The notes: generated by a model not told the origin, from the sequence alone. A DNA stretch of 64,000 nt from Actinomadura opuntiae (GCF_030283205.1 NZ_JASNWF010000020.1:62001-126000); one strand, 5' to 3'; counted from the first letter of the stretch, positions 33,865-43,083 are shown. Made by a program: numbers and translations.

Positions 33865-35672
33865 GCGTCAGCGGGGAGGCCGCCTGGGACGAGGAGTACG
33901 ACCTCGTCATCGTCGGCAGCGGGGGAGGCGGCATGGCCGCCGCGCTCACCGCGCACGACGCCGGGCTGAAGCCACTGATCATCGAGAAGGGCAAGAAGTT
34001 CGGCGGCTCGACCGCGCTGTCGGGCGGCGGGATCTGGATCCCGAACAATCCGACGCTCAAGGCGCGCGGCCACGACGACAGCCGCGAGTCGGTCCGCCGC
34101 TACCTCGACCTGCTCACCCAGGGGAAGGTCCCGCCGGCCCGGCTCGACGCCTACGTCGACAACGGGCCCGCCGCCATGGAACTGATCTGCAAGAGCAAGT
34201 GGATGCAGTTCTTCTGGACCAAGGGCTACGCCGACTACCACCCCGAGCTGGAGGGCGGCCGCCCGCTCGGCCGGTCCATCGAGGCCAAGCCGTTCGACAC
34301 CCGCAAGCTCGGCGACGACGAGCAGTACCAGCGCCCGAACAACATGAAGGGCCCGCTCGGGCTCTGGGTGACCGCGAAGGACTACCACGACCTCGCGATG
34401 GCCAAGCGCACGTGGGCGGGCCGCCGCGCGTCGCTGGTCGCGGCGTGGCGCGTGTCGTCCAACCTGGTCCGCCGCCGGCACATGGCGACCGGCGGGCGCG
34501 CGCTCGTCGCGCGGATGCGGATGGCGCTCAAGGACGCCGGCATCCCGCTGCGGCTCAAGACCGCGATGACCGAGCTGGTCACCGACGAGGGCGGCCGCGT
34601 CATCGGGATCGTCGCGCGGACCCGCGAGGGCGAGACGCTGCGGATCCGCGGCCGCAAGGGCGTGCTCCTGGCGACCGGCGGCTTCGACCACAACCAGGAG
34701 ATGCGCGACAAGTACCTGCCCGAGGGAGGGCAGGAGGACTTCGCGATGGGCGCCCGCGAGAACACCGGCGACGGCATCCGCGCCGGCGAGGGCCTCGGCG
34801 CCGCGATCGACCTGATGGACGACGCGTGGTGGATGCCGGCCGTCCGGCACCCGCTCGGCGCGGTGATCCCGCTGGTGTCCGAGCGCGCCATCCCGCGGCA
34901 GGTCATCGTGAACGCGGACGGCAGGCGGTTCACCAACGAGGCCGCCCCGTACGTCAACTTCGTCCACGACCAGCTCGAGGGCGGGCACGTCCCGGCGTGG
35001 TTCGTGATGGACGCCAGGTCCCGCGCCCGCTACCCGTTCGCGCAGATCCTGCCCGGCGCGCCCATCCCGAAGGCGTTCTACGACAAGGGCATCGCCTTCA
35101 AGGCCGACACCCTCACGGAGCTGGCGGAGAAGATCGGCGTCCCGGCGGACGCGCTGGAGGAGACCGTCCGCACGTTCAACGGCTACGCCCGCGACGGCAA
35201 GGACCCCGACTTCGGCCGCGGCGACTCCGCCTACGACCGCTACTACGGCGACCCGAACCTGAAGAATCCGAACCTGGACGTGCTGGACACCGCGCCGTAC
35301 TACGCGTTCCGGCTGGAGGTCGGCGACCTCGGCACCAAGGGCGGGCTGGTCTGCGACGAGCACTCGCGCGTGCTGCGCGAGGACGGCTCGGCCATCGACG
35401 GCCTGTACGCGACGGGCAACACGTCCGCGTCGGTGATGGGCAACGAGTACGCGGGCCCGGGCGCCACGATCGGCCCGTCCATCGTGTTCGGCTACATCGC
35501 GGCACGGCACGCCGCCGGCCTGGAGACGGCGGACACGGCAGGTACGGCGGACACGGCAGGTACGGCGGACACGGCAGGTACGGGGGACACGGCAGGTACG
35601 GGGGACACGGCAGGTACGGGGGACACGGCAGGTACGGGGGACACGGCGGACAAGGCTTCGGGAAGGGCATGA
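33861..35672 (+). CDS. kstD: 3-ketosteroid delta-1-dehydrogenase (KstD) with repetitive C-terminal tail
   Basis: A 603-residue flavoprotein. The FAD-binding start is DLVIVGSGGGGMAAALTAHD. GGSTALSGGGIWIPNN, RRFTNEAAPYVNFV and ASVMGNEYAGPGATIGPS (Tyr and Gly of the KstD active site) follow. It would dehydrogenate C1-C2 of 3-ketosteroids. The catalytic core ends near residue 553, and a tail of about 50 residues made of TADTAG/TGDTAG repeats follows, absent from usual KstD proteins (about 560 residues). It is coupled by ATGA overlaps to HsaD upstream and KshB downstream. Confidence 0.82.
   Translation: MSVSGEAAWDEEYDLVIVGSGGGGMAAALTAHDAGLKPLIIEKGKKFGGSTALSGGGIWIPNNPTLKARGHDDSRESVRRYLDLLTQGKVPPARLDAYVDNGPAAMELICKSKWMQFFWTKGYADYHPELEGGRPLGRSIEAKPFDTRKLGDDEQYQRPNNMKGPLGLWVTAKDYHDLAMAKRTWAGRRASLVAAWRVSSNLVRRRHMATGGRALVARMRMALKDAGIPLRLKTAMTELVTDEGGRVIGIVARTREGETLRIRGRKGVLLATGGFDHNQEMRDKYLPEGGQEDFAMGARENTGDGIRAGEGLGAAIDLMDDAWWMPAVRHPLGAVIPLVSERAIPRQVIVNADGRRFTNEAAPYVNFVHDQLEGGHVPAWFVMDARSRARYPFAQILPGAPIPKAFYDKGIAFKADTLTELAEKIGVPADALEETVRTFNGYARDGKDPDFGRGDSAYDRYYGDPNLKNPNLDVLDTAPYYAFRLEVGDLGTKGGLVCDEHSRVLREDGSAIDGLYATGNTSASVMGNEYAGPGATIGPSIVFGYIAARHAAGLETADTAGTADTAGTADTAGTGDTAGTGDTAGTGDTAGTGDTADKASGRA
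35528..35647 (+). repeat. 18-bp tandem repeat in the 3' end of kstD
   Basis: Six complete 18-bp units (GGCGGACACGGCAGGTAC or with GGGGG at the start) and a partial seventh, in frame. The first three units carry GGCGG and the last four GGGGG, as expected from stepwise expansion. It encodes the hexapeptide TADTAG or TGDTAG. Confidence 0.95.
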
Positions 35673-36694
35673 CCGCATCGCTCAAGGCGCGCGTCGTCGA
35701 GGTCGTCCGGGAGACGCCCGACGCGAACTCGCTCGTCCTGGAACCGATGGAAGGGGACGGGGACCGGTTCGCCTACCGGCCCGGCCAGTTCCTCACGGTC
35801 CGGGTGCCCGCCGGGGACGGCTGGGTCGCGCGCTCGTACTCGCTGTGCAGCTCGCCGGTCTGCGACGAGCGGCTCAAGGTCACGGTGAAGCGGGTCGCCG
35901 AGGGGATCGGGTCCAACTGGATCTGCGACAACGTCTCCGCCGGCGACGTGCTGGAGGTGCTGCGGCCCGCCGGCGCGTTCACCCCGCGCTCGCTGGACGA
36001 GGACCTGCTGCTCGTCGCGGGCGGCAGCGGCATCACCCCGGTGATGTCGATCCTGAAGTCGGTCCTCGCGGGCGGCACCGGCACCGTCACGCTCCTGTAC
36101 GCCAACCGCGACGAACGGTCGGTGATCTTCGCCGGGGAGCTGCGCGCCCTCACCGAGGAGCACGGCGAGCGGCTCACGGTCGTCCACTGGCTGGAGTCGG
36201 TGCAGGGCCTGCCGACGCCCGCCGCGTTCCACTCGCTCGCCCGGCACTTCACCGGCCGCGAGGCGTTCGTGTGCGGGCCCGGCGTGTTCATGGACATGGC
36301 GGAGGCCGCGCTGACCGGCCTCGGCGTGCGGGTGAACGTCGAGCGCTTCTTCTCCCTCGCCGGCGACCCGTTCGAGGAACCGGACGGGGACCCGCCGACC
36401 GAGGCCGACGAGGCGGGCGTCGCCGAGATCGAGGTCGAGATCGACGGCGAGACCCAGACGGTGCCGTGGCCGAAGTCGCAGCTGCTGCTGGACGCGCTGC
36501 TGCGCGCCGGCGTCGACGCCCCGTTCTCCTGCCGGGAGGGCAACTGCTCCGCCTGCGCCTGCGTGGCCCTGGAAGGCGAGGTCGCGCTCGACGCCAACTC
36601 GGTCCTCGACGAGCAGGATCTCGCCGACGGCCTCATCCTCGCCTGCCAGGCGAGGCCGGTCAGCGACCGGCTCAGGATCAGCTACGACGGCTGA
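35669..36694 (+). CDS. kshB: 3-ketosteroid 9-alpha-monooxygenase reductase component (KshB)
   Basis: A 341-residue FNR-like reductase with C-terminal plant-type ferredoxin domain. FAD motif ARSYSLCSS, NAD motif LLLVAGGSGITPVMSIL and 2Fe-2S cysteines in SCREGNCSACAC with a fourth Cys in LACQARPV. It passes electrons from NADH to the Rieske oxygenase KshA, whose gene lies 22 kb away. Length and domain order fit KshB (about 350 residues). The start overlaps the kstD stop (ATGA). Confidence 0.85.
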   Translation: MTASLKARVVEVVRETPDANSLVLEPMEGDGDRFAYRPGQFLTVRVPAGDGWVARSYSLCSSPVCDERLKVTVKRVAEGIGSNWICDNVSAGDVLEVLRPAGAFTPRSLDEDLLLVAGGSGITPVMSILKSVLAGGTGTVTLLYANRDERSVIFAGELRALTEEHGERLTVVHWLESVQGLPTPAAFHSLARHFTGREAFVCGPGVFMDMAEAALTGLGVRVNVERFFSLAGDPFEEPDGDPPTEADEAGVAEIEVEIDGETQTVPWPKSQLLLDALLRAGVDAPFSCREGNCSACACVALEGEVALDANSVLDEQDLADGLILACQARPVSDRLRISYDG

Positions 36695-36714
36695 CGGACA
36701 CATCGGAGGACTTG

Positions 36715-37899
36715 ATGACCAACCCCGTGCTCGACGCGATGATGGAGCGGGCCGAGGAGATCCGCGCGCTCGGCCCGTCGAACGAGTCGCTCGGCCGGCT
36801 CGACGACCAGGCCGCCAAGGCGCTGCGCGACTCCGGTGCGATCCGCCAGCTGCAGCCCCGCGCGCACGGCGGGCTCGAGGCGCACCCCCGCGAGTTCGCC
36901 GAGACGGTGATGGGGATCGCCTCCCTCGACGGCTCCACCGGCTGGGTCGCCGGGATCGTCGGCGTCCACCCGTGGGAGATGGCCTACGCCGACCCGAAGG
37001 TCCGCGAGGAGATCTGGGGCCAGGACCCCGACACGTGGATCGCCTCCCCGTACGCGCCGATGGGCATCGCCCGCCCGGTCGACGGCGGCTACGTCTTCAA
37101 CGGCCGCTGGCAGTTCTCCTCCGGCACCGACCACTGCGACTGGATCTTCCTCGGCGGGATGCTCGGCGACGACGAGGGCAAGATGGCGCAGCCGCCGCGG
37201 TCGCTGCACCTGATCCTGCCGCGCTCGGACTACGAGATCGTCGCCGACTCCTGGGACGTCGCCGGGCTCAAGGGCACCGGCAGCAAGGACATCATCGTCA
37301 AGGACGCGTTCGTCCCGTCCTACCGGACGCTCTGGTACGACAAGGTCGTCGACGGGTCCGCGCCGCGCGAGGCGGGGCTGACCAACCCGTCCTACCTGAT
37401 GCCGTTCTCCTGCGTGTTCCCGCTCGGCATCACCGCCGCCGTGATCGGCATCGCCGAGGGCGCGCTCCACCACCACCTGGCCTACCAGCGCAACCGCGTC
37501 CAGATCACCGGCACGAAGATCAAGGACGACCCGTACGTGCTGTACGCGATCAGCGAGGCCGCCGAGGAGATCAAGGCGTCCCGGACCGCGCTGCTGGACA
37601 ACTGCTCGCGGATGTACGACCGGGTCGCGGCCGGCGAGGAGATCAGCTTCGCCGACCGGGCGGCCGGCCGCCGCACGCAGGTCCGCGCCGCGTGGCGGGC
37701 CGTGCACGCGATGAACGAGATCGTGGTGCGGTCCGGCGGCAACGCGATGCGCACCGACAACCCGATCCAGCGGTTCTGGCGGGACGCGCACGTCGGCCTC
37801 GCGCACGCCATCCACGTGCCCGGCTCGGTGTACCACGTCTCGGCGCTGACCGACCTGGACATCGAGCCCCCGCAGGGCCCGATGCGCTCCATGATCTGA
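36715..37899 (+). CDS. HsaA-like flavin-dependent monooxygenase (acyl-CoA dehydrogenase fold)
   Basis: A 394-residue protein of the group D flavin monooxygenase family, related to HsaA. Blocks are LDGSTGWVAGIVGVHPWEMA, FNGRWQFSSGTDHCDW, WDVAGLKGTGSKDIIVKDAF and QRFWRDAHVGLAHAIHVPGS. It would hydroxylate a phenolic steroid or terpenoid intermediate with reduced flavin from an HsaB-like reductase. The gene at 59134 resembles canonical HsaA more closely at its C-terminus, so this copy may have another substrate. RBS GGAGG. It follows KshB after 20 bp. Confidence 0.75.
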   Translation: MTNPVLDAMMERAEEIRALGPSNESLGRLDDQAAKALRDSGAIRQLQPRAHGGLEAHPREFAETVMGIASLDGSTGWVAGIVGVHPWEMAYADPKVREEIWGQDPDTWIASPYAPMGIARPVDGGYVFNGRWQFSSGTDHCDWIFLGGMLGDDEGKMAQPPRSLHLILPRSDYEIVADSWDVAGLKGTGSKDIIVKDAFVPSYRTLWYDKVVDGSAPREAGLTNPSYLMPFSCVFPLGITAAVIGIAEGALHHHLAYQRNRVQITGTKIKDDPYVLYAISEAAEEIKASRTALLDNCSRMYDRVAAGEEISFADRAAGRRTQVRAAWRAVHAMNEIVVRSGGNAMRTDNPIQRFWRDAHVGLAHAIHVPGSVYHVSALTDLDIEPPQGPMRSMI

Positions 37900-38047
37900 C
37901 GTCGAGGGGCCGCGAAAGCCTCTCACTGAGCGGGAAGGTCTCCGCGGCGCCGCACCGGATTTGGCAGGTTGACGGGAACGGCCGCCGCGTCGGCCATGAC
38001 GCTGGCCGTGGCGCCGCACGGGCCGCAACACCGAAGGGACCAGGACT

Positions 38048-38953
38048 GTGACGCAGATCCGAGGGCTGGGCTATCTGAAGGTCCAGACCCAGCACATCGA
38101 ACGCTGGCGCGAGTTCGCCCTCGAGGGGCTCGGGTTCGCCGAGGGCGGCGGCCCCGATCCCGACGGCCTGTACCTGCGCATGGACGAGCGCCGGTCGCGG
38201 CTGCGGCTGGTGCCCGGCGACACCGACAAGGTGCTGGCCGTCGGCTGGGAGGTCCGCGACCAGTACGCGCTGGCCGCCGTCCGCGAGGCCGTCGAGAAGT
38301 CCGGCACGGCCGTGACGGCGCTGTCGGCGAAGGAGGCCGCCGAGCGCGACGCCGAGGAGGTCATCGCGTTCACCGACCCCGGCGGCACGCCCGTCGAGGT
38401 GTTCTTCGGGCCCGTCCTGGACCACAGCCCGGTGCGGACCCGCTTCACCCAGACGTTCGTCACCGGCGCCATGGGCATGGGCCACGTGGTGCTGCCCACC
38501 CCGAACTTCGCCGAGACCGTCACGTTCTACAACGAGGTGCTCGGCTTCCTGCCGCGCGGCGCGATGAAGGTCGGCGGCCCGGTGCGGATCCGCTTCATGG
38601 GCGTCAACCAGCGCCACCACAGCGCGGCGATCTGCCCGGCCCCGCACGACGGCGCGCCCGGCCTGGTGCACCTGATGGTGGAGGTCGACACCCTCGACGC
38701 GGTCGGCATGGCGCTGGACGCAGTGAAGGAGCGCGGCTTCTCGATCTCCTCCACGCTCGGCCGGCACACCAACGACAAGATGGTGTCGTTCTACGTGCGC
38801 GCCCCCGGCGGCTGGGACATCGAGTACGGCTGCGAGGGCGTGCTCGTCGACGAGTCGTACTACACCGCCGAGGAGATCACCAAGGACAGCTACTGGGGCC
38901 ACGACTGGTCGGGCTCGGAGCCGCTGGCCGCGTTCGTCCCGCCCGGGAAGTGA
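38048..38953 (+). CDS. hsaC: Extradiol dioxygenase, HsaC-like
   Basis: A 301-residue two-module type I extradiol dioxygenase. Iron ligands are visible: His in MGMGHVVLPT (about 147), His in GLVHLMVEVD (about 217) and Glu in GWDIEYGCEG (about 268). HsaC (300 residues) cleaves 3,4-DHSA in steroid ring degradation. It starts with GTG. It lies 148 bp after the HsaA-like gene, in the same rightward set. Specificity is inferred from neighbours. Confidence 0.82.
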   Translation: MTQIRGLGYLKVQTQHIERWREFALEGLGFAEGGGPDPDGLYLRMDERRSRLRLVPGDTDKVLAVGWEVRDQYALAAVREAVEKSGTAVTALSAKEAAERDAEEVIAFTDPGGTPVEVFFGPVLDHSPVRTRFTQTFVTGAMGMGHVVLPTPNFAETVTFYNEVLGFLPRGAMKVGGPVRIRFMGVNQRHHSAAICPAPHDGAPGLVHLMVEVDTLDAVGMALDAVKERGFSISSTLGRHTNDKMVSFYVRAPGGWDIEYGCEGVLVDESYYTAEEITKDSYWGHDWSGSEPLAAFVPPGK

Positions 38954-38957
38954 CCGG

Positions 38958-40442
38958 GTGAGCCCTCGTTCCTCGGTCGAACCCGTCCCGCTCGCGGAGA
39001 TCGGCGCGTTCGACCACGAGTGCGACGTGCTCGTCGCCGGGTTCGGCTGTGCGGGCGCGGCGGCGGCGTACGAGGCGGCCCGCGCCGGCGCGGACGTGCT
39101 GGTGCTGGAGCGGGCGAGCGGGCCCGGCGGGTCGTCGGCGCAGTCCGGCGGGGAGTTGTACCTCGGCGGCGGCACCGAGGTGCAGAAGGCGTGCGGCTTC
39201 GACGACGACCCCGACAACATGTACGCCTACCTGGTGAAGGCGCTCGGCCCGAACGCCGATGTCGAGAAGGTCCGGCTGTACTGCGACGGCAGCGTCGAGC
39301 ACTTCGAGTGGTTCCGCGCCTGCGGGGTCCCGTTCAACCACAGCTTCTACGACCAGCCGACGTGGATGCCCATGTCGGAGGACGGGCTGATGTGGCTGGG
39401 GGAGAACTCCTGGCCGTACAACACCGTCGCCCGTCCCGTCCCGCGCGGGCACCGGCCGCCGGCGAGCGGGTTCGGCGGCGCCGTGCTGATGGAGAAGCTG
39501 TCGGCGGCGGCGACCGGGGCCGGTGCCGTCACGCACGTCGACACCGTCGCGTCCAACCTCGTCCTGGACGGGGACGGCCGCGTCGCCGGTGTGGTGGCGC
39601 GCAAGTACGGCGAGCGGGTCACCTACCGCGCCCGCCGCGGAGTGGTGCTCACCACCGGCGGGTTCGTGGACAACGAGGAGATGCTGGCCGACCACGCGCC
39701 GGTGCTGCTCGGGCACGGCAAGGTCAGCGACGGCCTGGACGACGGCTCCGGCATCCGGATGGCGGCGGCGATCGGCGCCGCGACCCGGCGGATGGGCGTG
39801 GTCGAGATCGCGCTGACCGCGCTGCCCGCGATGGTCTGCCGCGGCATGCTGGTGGACGGGCTGGGCCGCCGCTTCCTCAACGAGGACGTCTACCCGGGGC
39901 ACTGGAGCGTGCACGCCGTCCGCAACCAGCCGGGCCCGTACTGGACGATCATCGACGAGGAAGGGTACGAGTCCGTCCCCGAGGCGGACCGGTGGGGCGT
40001 CCTGCCCAAGTACGCCGCCGAGACCCTCGCCGAACTGGAGGAGTCGCTCGGCATGCCGGCCGGCTCGCTGGAGGCCACGGTCGAGACGTACAACCGGCAC
40101 GCCGAGCGGGGCGAGGACCCCTACTTCCACAAGGATCCGAAGTGGCTGCGGCCGCTGAAGCCGCCGTTCGCGGCGATCGACCCCGGCGCGGGCTTCTTCG
40201 GCGGCACCGGCGGCCCGGCGAGCGGCGCGTCCGGGTTCACGCTCGGCGGGCTGCACACCACCGTCGACGGCGAGGTCCTGAACAACTCCGGCGAACCGAT
40301 GCCCGGGCTGTACGCGGCGGGCCGCGCCGCGTCCGGCATGCACGGCGAGGGCTACGTCAGCGGGACGTCCCTGGGCGACGGCACGTTCTTCGGCCGCCGC
40401 GCCGGACGCGCCGCCGCCGCGTCGGTGAAGGAGAACGCGTGA
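38958..40442 (+). CDS. KstD-like FAD-binding dehydrogenase, second copy
   Basis: A 494-residue flavoprotein of the fumarate reductase/KstD superfamily. ECDVLVAGFGCAGAAAAYEA binds FAD. GGSSAQSGGELYLGGGTEV, RRFLNEDVYPGHWSVHAV and the terminal GLYAAGRAASGMHGEGYVSG follow. It is shorter than KstD and lacks the NEYAGPG motif, so it probably acts on another ketosteroid or a related lipid. It starts with GTG four bases after HsaC ends. Its stop overlaps the start of a damaged LLM gene. Confidence 0.75.
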   Translation: MSPRSSVEPVPLAEIGAFDHECDVLVAGFGCAGAAAAYEAARAGADVLVLERASGPGGSSAQSGGELYLGGGTEVQKACGFDDDPDNMYAYLVKALGPNADVEKVRLYCDGSVEHFEWFRACGVPFNHSFYDQPTWMPMSEDGLMWLGENSWPYNTVARPVPRGHRPPASGFGGAVLMEKLSAAATGAGAVTHVDTVASNLVLDGDGRVAGVVARKYGERVTYRARRGVVLTTGGFVDNEEMLADHAPVLLGHGKVSDGLDDGSGIRMAAAIGAATRRMGVVEIALTALPAMVCRGMLVDGLGRRFLNEDVYPGHWSVHAVRNQPGPYWTIIDEEGYESVPEADRWGVLPKYAAETLAELEESLGMPAGSLEATVETYNRHAERGEDPYFHKDPKWLRPLKPPFAAIDPGAGFFGGTGGPASGASGFTLGGLHTTVDGEVLNNSGEPMPGLYAAGRAASGMHGEGYVSGTSLGDGTFFGRRAGRAAAASVKENA

Positions 40443-41106
40443 AGTACGCCGTCCTGCTGCCGGTCGCGGCGGGCGTCACCGCCGATCCCGCGTGGATCGG
40501 CGACTACGTCCGGCACGCCGAGGACTGCGGTTTCGAGTCCGTCGGCGCGGTCGAGCACGCGGTGGTGGCGAGCGGCTGGTCGTCGGCATGGGGTGGATGC
40601 GCGAGGAGATCGAGGCGTGCGGCACCGACTTCGAGTCGCGCGGACGGCGCGGTGACGAGCAGCTCCAGGTGCTGCGGAAGCTGTGGGCGGAGACCGGGCC
40701 GCAGGGCGCGTCGCACGACGGTGAGTTCTTCCGGTTCACGGGCGCGATGAGCTACCCGAAGCCGGTGCAGGAGGGCGGCGTGCCGATCCACGTCGGCGGC
40801 CACACCAAGGCCGCCGCGCGCCGCGCCGGCCGCTACGGTGACGGCCTCCAGCCGCTCGGCGTCGCGGGTGACGAGCTGCGCGGGCTGGTCGCGCTCATGC
40901 GCGAAGAGGCCGAGAAGAACGGCCGCGACCCCGACGCGCTGGAACTCACGCTCGGCCATTCGCTGTCGGCGGTCACCACGGAGAAGGCGGAGAAGCTCGC
41001 GGGCCTCGGTGCCGGACGGCTCGTCCTGCGCGGAACCGCGACGAAGTCGCTCGACGAGGCGAAGGACGAACTGTCGGCGTGCGCCCAGCGCCTCGGCCTG
41101 TCATGA
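40439..41106 (+). pseudogene. LLM-class F420 oxidoreductase with internal deletion and frameshift
   Basis: The GTG start reads VKYAVLLPVAAGVTADPAWI and continues to VGAVEHAVV near 40569. The frame then changes and resumes as RLVVGMGWMREEIEACGTDF through LSACAQRLGLS at the stop (41106). Compared with family members about 70 residues between EHAVV and the LGVGMGWM block are missing, and the two halves are out of frame. It is therefore not functional as read. Its stop overlaps the start of the NTF2-like remnant. It ended the preceding rightward operon. Confidence 0.8.
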
Positions 41107-41333
41107 CGCTCGCAACCGACGACCGGATCGCCCTGAGCGATCTGGTCTCCCGCTACGCGCTCTACGCCGACCACTGCGACGACGGCCGCACGTCCGACCT
41201 CGTATGGCACTGCCGCTACACCGACGCCTACCGGCTCGACGCCGGGACGTGGCGGATCGCCCGCCGCGAGCAGCGCATCGATGCGATCGAGACCCGCCCC
41301 GTCCACCGCCACCGCCCCCACCCCCTTCGTTGA
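41103..41333 (+). pseudogene. SnoaL/NTF2-like remnant with in-frame internal deletion
   Basis: A 76-residue frame: the N-terminus RIALSDLVSRYALYADHCDD is the normal first helix of a SnoaL-like protein, and RTSDLVWHCRYTDAYR through RIARREQRIDAIETRPV is the normal C-terminal part. About 70 residues of the core between them are missing although the frame is kept. It should not fold as a full domain. Its stop codon lies inside the left arm of the 64-bp palindrome. Confidence 0.7.
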
Positions 41334-41391
41334 GTTGCGGCGAGTCGTTGTTATGGAGCGCTCCATAACAACGACTCGCCGCAACTCAACG
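41328..41391. repeat. Perfect 64-bp palindrome, copy 1 of a dispersed palindromic element
   Basis: Two 32-bp arms meet without a loop at 41359/41360 (inner sequence TTATGGAGC/GCTCCATAA; outer ends CGTTGAGTTG and its complement). Every position pairs. The left arm shares 26 of 27 bases with the element at 62184. It lies between the NTF2-like remnant and the acyl-CoA ligase gene. Confidence 0.95.
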
Positions 41392-41472
41392 TGGAAGTGG
41401 CGGGTCTCGGTGAGTGGGACGCGGGGCGTGGGCAGGGCGGGCGGTGGCCGACCGTGGGGGCGGGAGGGACGG

Positions 41473-43083
41473 ATGGCAGAGGTGCTGGGGGACGACCGGC
41501 CGGCCGAGGAGATCACGTTCGGGGAGCTGGTCGCGGCCCGCGCGGACGACGACCGGACGGGCCTGTGGTTCGAGGACCGCGCGTGGACGTGGCGCGAGGT
41601 CGTCGCGGAGGCGCGGCTGCGCGCCGGGCTCGCCCGGGACGCGCGGCAGCCCGGGCCGGGGCATCTCGGGCTGTTCCTGGAGAACGGCCCCGAGCATCTG
41701 TTCTGGCTGCTCGGCGCCGCCCTCGCGGGCATCCCGGTGGTCGAGCTGAACCCGACCCGGCGCGGCGCCGAGCTGGCCCGGGACATCACGCACACCGACT
41801 GCGGGCTGCTGGTCACCGAGACTTCGCGGGCACCGCTGGTCGACGGGCTCGTCCCGCAGATCCCGATGCTGACCGTGGACGCCGGCGCGAACGCCGAGGC
41901 GCTCGGCGCGGCCCGTCCCGCCGCCGGCGAGCCGGTCACGCCGGAGACGATCTTCTCGCTGGTGTTCACGTCGGGGACGACGGCGGCGCCGAAGGCGGTC
42001 ATCTGCACCCAGGGCCGGCTCGGCCGGATCGCCGTCCAGCAGCGCGACCGGCGCGGGCTCACCCGCGACGACGTGTTCTACGTCGTGATGCCGATGTTCC
42101 ACTCCAACGCGCTGATGGCCGGGATCGCCCCTGCGGTCGCGACCGGCGGGTGCGTCGTGCTGCGGCGGAAGTTCTCGGCGTCGAATTTCCTGCCGGACGT
42201 CCGCCGCTACGGCGTCACGTTCTTCAACTACGTCGGCAAGCCGCTGAACTACATCCTCGCCGTCCCCGAGAAGCAGGACGACGCCGACAACCCGCTGCGG
42301 ATCGCCTTCGGCAACGAGGCGGCCCAGCGCGACATCGAGGAGTTCGCGCGCCGCTTCGGCTGCACCGTCATCGACTCCTACGGGTCGAGCGAGGGGGAGA
42401 TCCGCCTCACCCGCGTGCCGGGGACGCCGCCGGGCTCGCTCGGCGTCGCCGAGGACGGCACCGTGGTCATGGACCCCGCCACGCTGCGGGAATGCCCGCC
42501 CGCGAAGTTCGGCGCGCACGGCGAGCTGCTGAACGCCGACGAGGCGATCGGCGAGATCGTCGACACGAAGGGCGCCGCCAAGTTCGAGGGCTACTACAAC
42601 AACCCCGAGGCGACGGCGAAGCGCGTCCGCAACGGCTGGACGTGGTCCGGCGACCTCGCCTACCGCGACGCCGACGGCTACTGGTACTTCGCCGGACGCG
42701 ACAGCGACTGGCTGCGGGTGGACGGCGAGAACTTCGCCGCCGCGCCCGTCGAGCGGCTGCTCGCGCGCTTCGAGGCGTTCGCGGACGTCGCCGTCTACGC
42801 GGTGCCGGACGAGCACGTCGGCGACCAGGTGATGGCGGCGGTCGCGATGGCCCCGGGATGCGCGTTCGACCCCGGCGCCTTCGCCGCCTTCCTGGCCGCC
42901 CAGCCCGACCTCGGCACCAAATGGGCGCCACGCTATGTCCGGATCGTCGCGGAACTCCCGCGCACCCCGACCAACAAGGTGATCAAGCGTCCGCTGCGGG
43001 ACGCGGCGTGGCACACCACCGACCCCGTCTACGAGCGCCGCGGCGGCTCCTATGTCAGGCGGTCGCCGGACGTTCCGGACTGA
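41473..43083 (+). CDS. Acyl-CoA ligase (FadD17-like AMP-binding enzyme)
   Basis: A 536-residue ANL-superfamily ligase. Motifs are LVFTSGTTAAPKAVI (P-loop), IDSYGSSEGEIRLT, YWYFAGRDSDWLRVDGENFA and the C-terminal Lys in TPTNKVIKRPL. It would activate a carboxylic acid, probably a steroid side chain or ring-derived propionate, as the CoA thioester. The ATG at 41473 has GGGAGGGAC upstream; the frame is open back through the palindrome without conserved sequence. The 3' end overlaps the convergent MBL gene by 34 bp. Confidence 0.82.
   Translation: MAEVLGDDRPAEEITFGELVAARADDDRTGLWFEDRAWTWREVVAEARLRAGLARDARQPGPGHLGLFLENGPEHLFWLLGAALAGIPVVELNPTRRGAELARDITHTDCGLLVTETSRAPLVDGLVPQIPMLTVDAGANAEALGAARPAAGEPVTPETIFSLVFTSGTTAAPKAVICTQGRLGRIAVQQRDRRGLTRDDVFYVVMPMFHSNALMAGIAPAVATGGCVVLRRKFSASNFLPDVRRYGVTFFNYVGKPLNYILAVPEKQDDADNPLRIAFGNEAAQRDIEEFARRFGCTVIDSYGSSEGEIRLTRVPGTPPGSLGVAEDGTVVMDPATLRECPPAKFGAHGELLNADEAIGEIVDTKGAAKFEGYYNNPEATAKRVRNGWTWSGDLAYRDADGYWYFAGRDSDWLRVDGENFAAAPVERLLARFEAFADVAVYAVPDEHVGDQVMAAVAMAPGCAFDPGAFAAFLAAQPDLGTKWAPRYVRIVAELPRTPTNKVIKRPLRDAAWHTTDPVYERRGGSYVRRSPDVPD

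Noticed and set aside
35528..35647. Possible CRISPR-like array
   Set aside because: The units are directly adjacent without spacers and are in frame within kstD; no cas gene is present.
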